Shown one piece after another: positions 61,759 to 64,000 of a stretch of 64,000 nucleotides of DNA. Within the stretch, counting starts at the first letter, position 1, and every line of letters begins with the position of its first letter. The position numbers and the translations under genes were made by a program. The stretch is from Lewinellaceae bacterium (GTDB taxonomy: Bacteria; Bacteroidota; Bacteroidia; Chitinophagales; Saprospiraceae). The stretch covers positions 1,860,001-1,924,000 of the forward strand of contig JACJYL010000001.1 of the NCBI GenBank assembly GCA_020636105.1, read 5' to 3'. Under the pieces are notes generated by a model that had not been told where the DNA came from, searched no databases, and saw only the letters and a program-made list of their open reading frames with translations.

Positions 61759-63306
61759 TTAATACTGCTGTAAAACCTCTACCCTATGCGCAAAATATTC
61801 ATTATCGGGCATAAGTGTCAATGCCTTACGGGCCATTTCACGAGCCATGAAATAATCCGCTTTCTGGAAATAATAAGTGGAGGCCGAAGCATAAACCGTG
61901 GTGAGCCACATATCCACCCGCTCTACCCTGCCGTATTTAGCGAGGAGATTTTCAAAAACCGCCATGGCTTTTAAAGCCTTATCTTCCTGCTGATTTTCAA
62001 AAAAGTAGCGCACTCGCAGGGAGTGGAAATACAACCTCCGATCCTGTACATCGGTTTTGTATTCCAAAAACGGGTATTTTTCGATATATTGATTCAGGAG
62101 TATGATCCCTTGTTCATAATCCACTACCCGATGCAGGGATTCCATTAAAAAACCGGAAAGTACTTTTTGCACAGCCTCTTCATGGGGCCACTGGACATAC
62201 AAACGATCGATGTATTTTACCAGGCTGTCCCGGTGGTTGTGGATCGCATAATACCTGGCCATCTTCAAATAATATACCCGGTCAATTCTCGACAGCAACT
62301 CCTTATCATTGCTCAATTCCTCTGCAAAAAAAGTATGAAAAGGTTTCAACCCATTGGGTTCCTGCTTTTCGATGATCTGGTAATCGGCAATTTTGGTAAA
62401 AACGCTGACCAGTTCTTGTTTGACTTCAATGACAGGGTATTGTTTGTACAAATTAAACAAATCGGTCAACCCCTCCTTGGTTTTAAAATTTACCCGACGG
62501 GCGAGCTGGAACATACAGGCTTGCCGGATGACGCCGTTCCTGGGCAGCGGATACAACAACTGCGCCTTCTGAAGGCGATTCATGGCGGCTACGTAATCCT
62601 GCTTTTTATAATAATTCAGGGCTTCCAGGTAATAGAGGTTTCCTGCCAGTTGTCCCGGTGTGACTGCCCCGTCTTTATCTTTATAATACTTTTTAAATAA
62701 ATGCTCCTCATCCTGACCTTCTTCCTCGGCACTTAGCATTTTCAGGTCCCTGAGCAATTGAATGTAATTGGATCGAAACCTGACCTCTTTTGATTTATCT
62801 TCAGCTTCAAACAACAGGTTGTTTTTACCTTCCGTTTTCAAAACCGAGGAGATCAATAAACCGTCATGACGGATCTCAAAAGGCATATTAAATTGTTCCA
62901 GCACCAGGGAAACGAGGGCTGCACGGGTGGCATCATTATAGGTTCCGGTTTTAAACAACTGTTCAAAACTGGCATAGGCATCGTATTGTTTCAGGAAGGT
63001 CGCCGAAAGGTAATCTTCCAGTAATTCTGCTGATTTTGCAGGGGATTTTTTCCCGAACTTCTGTTCTTCAAGATGAGCAAACAAAGATTTTAGTTCCAGT
63101 TGGATATATTTCAAGGCATTGGAATCGTTTTGAGGAGCAGTGGCAAGATACAATTTCAAATGATCCACCACGGCATCTCCAAACGGAGCACTCAATACCT
63201 CTGCTTCAAAAGGACTATGAAAAACCAGTCCATTCCCTTTGTTGGAATACTGGCTAATCAGGGTTTGAGAAAAAAGAAGTAAAAACAGAAGCAACCTAAA
63301 TTTCAT
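61759..63306 (-). CDS. Secreted helical-repeat (TPR-like) protein
   Basis: 515 aa from the ATG at 63306 with a signal peptide (MKFRLLLFLLLFSQTLISQ). The rest is almost entirely helical with TPR-like pieces (YYLEALNYYKKQDYVAAMNRLQKAQLLYP; YYFQKADYFMAREMARKALTLMP). Likely a periplasmic scaffold. It is 52 bp upstream of the M20 gene on the same strand. Confidence 0.75.
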   Translation of the reverse strand: MKFRLLLFLLLFSQTLISQYSNKGNGLVFHSPFEAEVLSAPFGDAVVDHLKLYLATAPQNDSNALKYIQLELKSLFAHLEEQKFGKKSPAKSAELLEDYLSATFLKQYDAYASFEQLFKTGTYNDATRAALVSLVLEQFNMPFEIRHDGLLISSVLKTEGKNNLLFEAEDKSKEVRFRSNYIQLLRDLKMLSAEEEGQDEEHLFKKYYKDKDGAVTPGQLAGNLYYLEALNYYKKQDYVAAMNRLQKAQLLYPLPRNGVIRQACMFQLARRVNFKTKEGLTDLFNLYKQYPVIEVKQELVSVFTKIADYQIIEKQEPNGLKPFHTFFAEELSNDKELLSRIDRVYYLKMARYYAIHNHRDSLVKYIDRLYVQWPHEEAVQKVLSGFLMESLHRVVDYEQGIILLNQYIEKYPFLEYKTDVQDRRLYFHSLRVRYFFENQQEDKALKAMAVFENLLAKYGRVERVDMWLTTVYASASTYYFQKADYFMAREMARKALTLMPDNEYFAHRVEVLQQY

Positions 63307-63400
63307 AATCAGGGATTTATTCGTCCCAAAAATACGATTTTTTGGAGTAGGGAATGGCGTTTTTTCAAAATCGGTTAAATTTTGATCGTTTTTCATAAAA

Positions 63401-63439
63401 AAGCAAAAACCGACAAACCAAAGATTTTGGTTCGTCGGT
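63401..63439 (-). terminator. Terminator of the gene at the right window edge
   Basis: Minus-strand ACCGACGAACCAAA / TTTGGTTTGTCGGT (one G-U pair) followed by a U-rich run. The 63440-63650 stretch before it holds nothing I can identify. Confidence 0.8.
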
Positions 63440-63650
63440 AGGAAGTTATGCATAAAAAAATTAGCCGGAAAGGTTCAGCAATGGGAATTGCCAAACTGAC
63501 TTGGTACATCGGGAATTAGCCCATTTATATCATTAAAAATGGTGGCTCTCCTTGTTTTAGTCCTTTTGCTTAAGCATTTGAAATGATATAAACCGATTTT
63601 GAAACGATTGAAACAAAATAAAACAGAAAAAAAGGCTCATGCCAAATTCC

Positions 63651-64000
63651 CTACGCCCGGGCTTTTTCATGGGTAGTTTTGGCGATCGTATTTTCACCCG
63701 ATTTTATTTTTTTGACCTCCCAAACAGGATTGAAATTTTCATCCTCGTGATCGTACCGGCAAAGCATGATATCTCCGTTCGGGCTGCTGTACTCGAAAGA
63801 TTTGTTCCTGAATTGTTTTCGGGTGGTATATTCTGCATGAAAGACCCTTTCCAACTCCCCGGAAGGTGTCTGGAAGTAATAGGCTTTTTCAATGCCCGCC
63901 TCGCATCCAATGGTCATGGTACTCACCTCGACCATCAGTGCGCCCTGACACGGTTGATCCTTCAATATTCTTATTAAGGCACTGGAAGCACATTCTTCAA
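63651..64000 (-). CDS. Partial hypothetical protein (5' end beyond window)
   Basis: At least 116 codons; the frame is open up to base 64000, so the true start lies outside. The visible part reads CASSALIRILKDQPCQGALM, then beta-type stretches (MVEVSTMTIGCEAGIEKAYYF, FRNKSFEYSSPNGDIMLCRY). Not recognised. It ends 212 bp before its terminator. Confidence 0.6.
   Translation of the reverse strand, partial: EECASSALIRILKDQPCQGALMVEVSTMTIGCEAGIEKAYYFQTPSGELERVFHAEYTTRKQFRNKSFEYSSPNGDIMLCRYDHEDENFNPVWEVKKIKSGENTIAKTTHEKARA

Overview
The window looks like chromosomal DNA of a Bacteroidota (Bacteroidetes) bacterium, probably a Saprospiria-type organism. This rests on four things. (1) Secreted proteins carry type IX secretion C-terminal signals: a type A tail on the metalloprotease and gliding-motility-type (CHU_C, type B) tails on the 924-aa and 2839-aa proteins. 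(2) There are recognisable Bacteroidetes promoter boxes (TAnnTTTG, sometimes with an upstream TTTG) and little Shine-Dalgarno signal. (3) Several families are largely confined to this phylum (DUF5686-type surface protein, DUF5362, LytTR regulators, many OM beta-barrels). (4) There are many dispersed palindromic intergenic repeats. The genus cannot be fixed from the sequence alone. I saw no rRNA, tRNA or CRISPR.

Layout: 1-2.55 kb holds plsC and an IS110-family element. 2.5-6.8 kb is a minus-strand block with typA, a secreted protein, kdsA and an OM barrel. 7.3-13.4 kb is envelope sugar biosynthesis (heptose kinase, waaA, a UXS-like epimerase, rfbB). 13.7-25.4 kb is mostly housekeeping (UbiA-like protein, M42 peptidase, pyrE, Nudix, WG-repeat protein, mrp, NifU, pyrF, PAP2, IscA-type protein, LytTR regulator). 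25.5-37.6 kb holds secreted or envelope proteins (P-domain metalloprotease, S41 protease, lipoproteins, an FN3-like T9SS protein) around pgi. 37.6-38.9 kb is a noncoding repeat array. 38.9-47.2 kb has glucosaminidase, SCP2, methyltransferase, SAM hydrolase, FAH, trpS, ridA, rpmF and yceD. 47.5-56.0 kb is one giant repeat adhesin. 56-64 kb has a DUF5686 protein, sulfotransferase, a small membrane protein, M20 hydrolase, a secreted helical-repeat protein and a partial gene.

Most striking observation: the IS110-family element at 930-2190 appears to carry a readable bridge RNA in its left noncoding end. Two guide loops each hold a split guide. The first matches the host DNA on both sides of the element (9 nt left, 8 nt right). 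The second matches the element's own ends (7 of 9 nt with the other two wobble-compatible, and 7 of 7). All four matches overlap on the same AT core, which defines the element borders to the base. The target is a dispersed 3'-gene-end palindrome, and an intact copy with two perfect target sites survives 280 bp away next to typA.

Functionally, kdsA and waaA (Kdo synthesis and transfer), the heptose kinase, rfbB and the UXS-like enzyme form a scattered LPS/surface-glycan set. pyrE and pyrF supply UMP. Mrp, the NifU domain protein and the IscA-type protein cluster within 4 kb as Fe-S maturation factors. The giant adhesin, the FN3 protein and the metalloprotease are predicted T9SS cargo.
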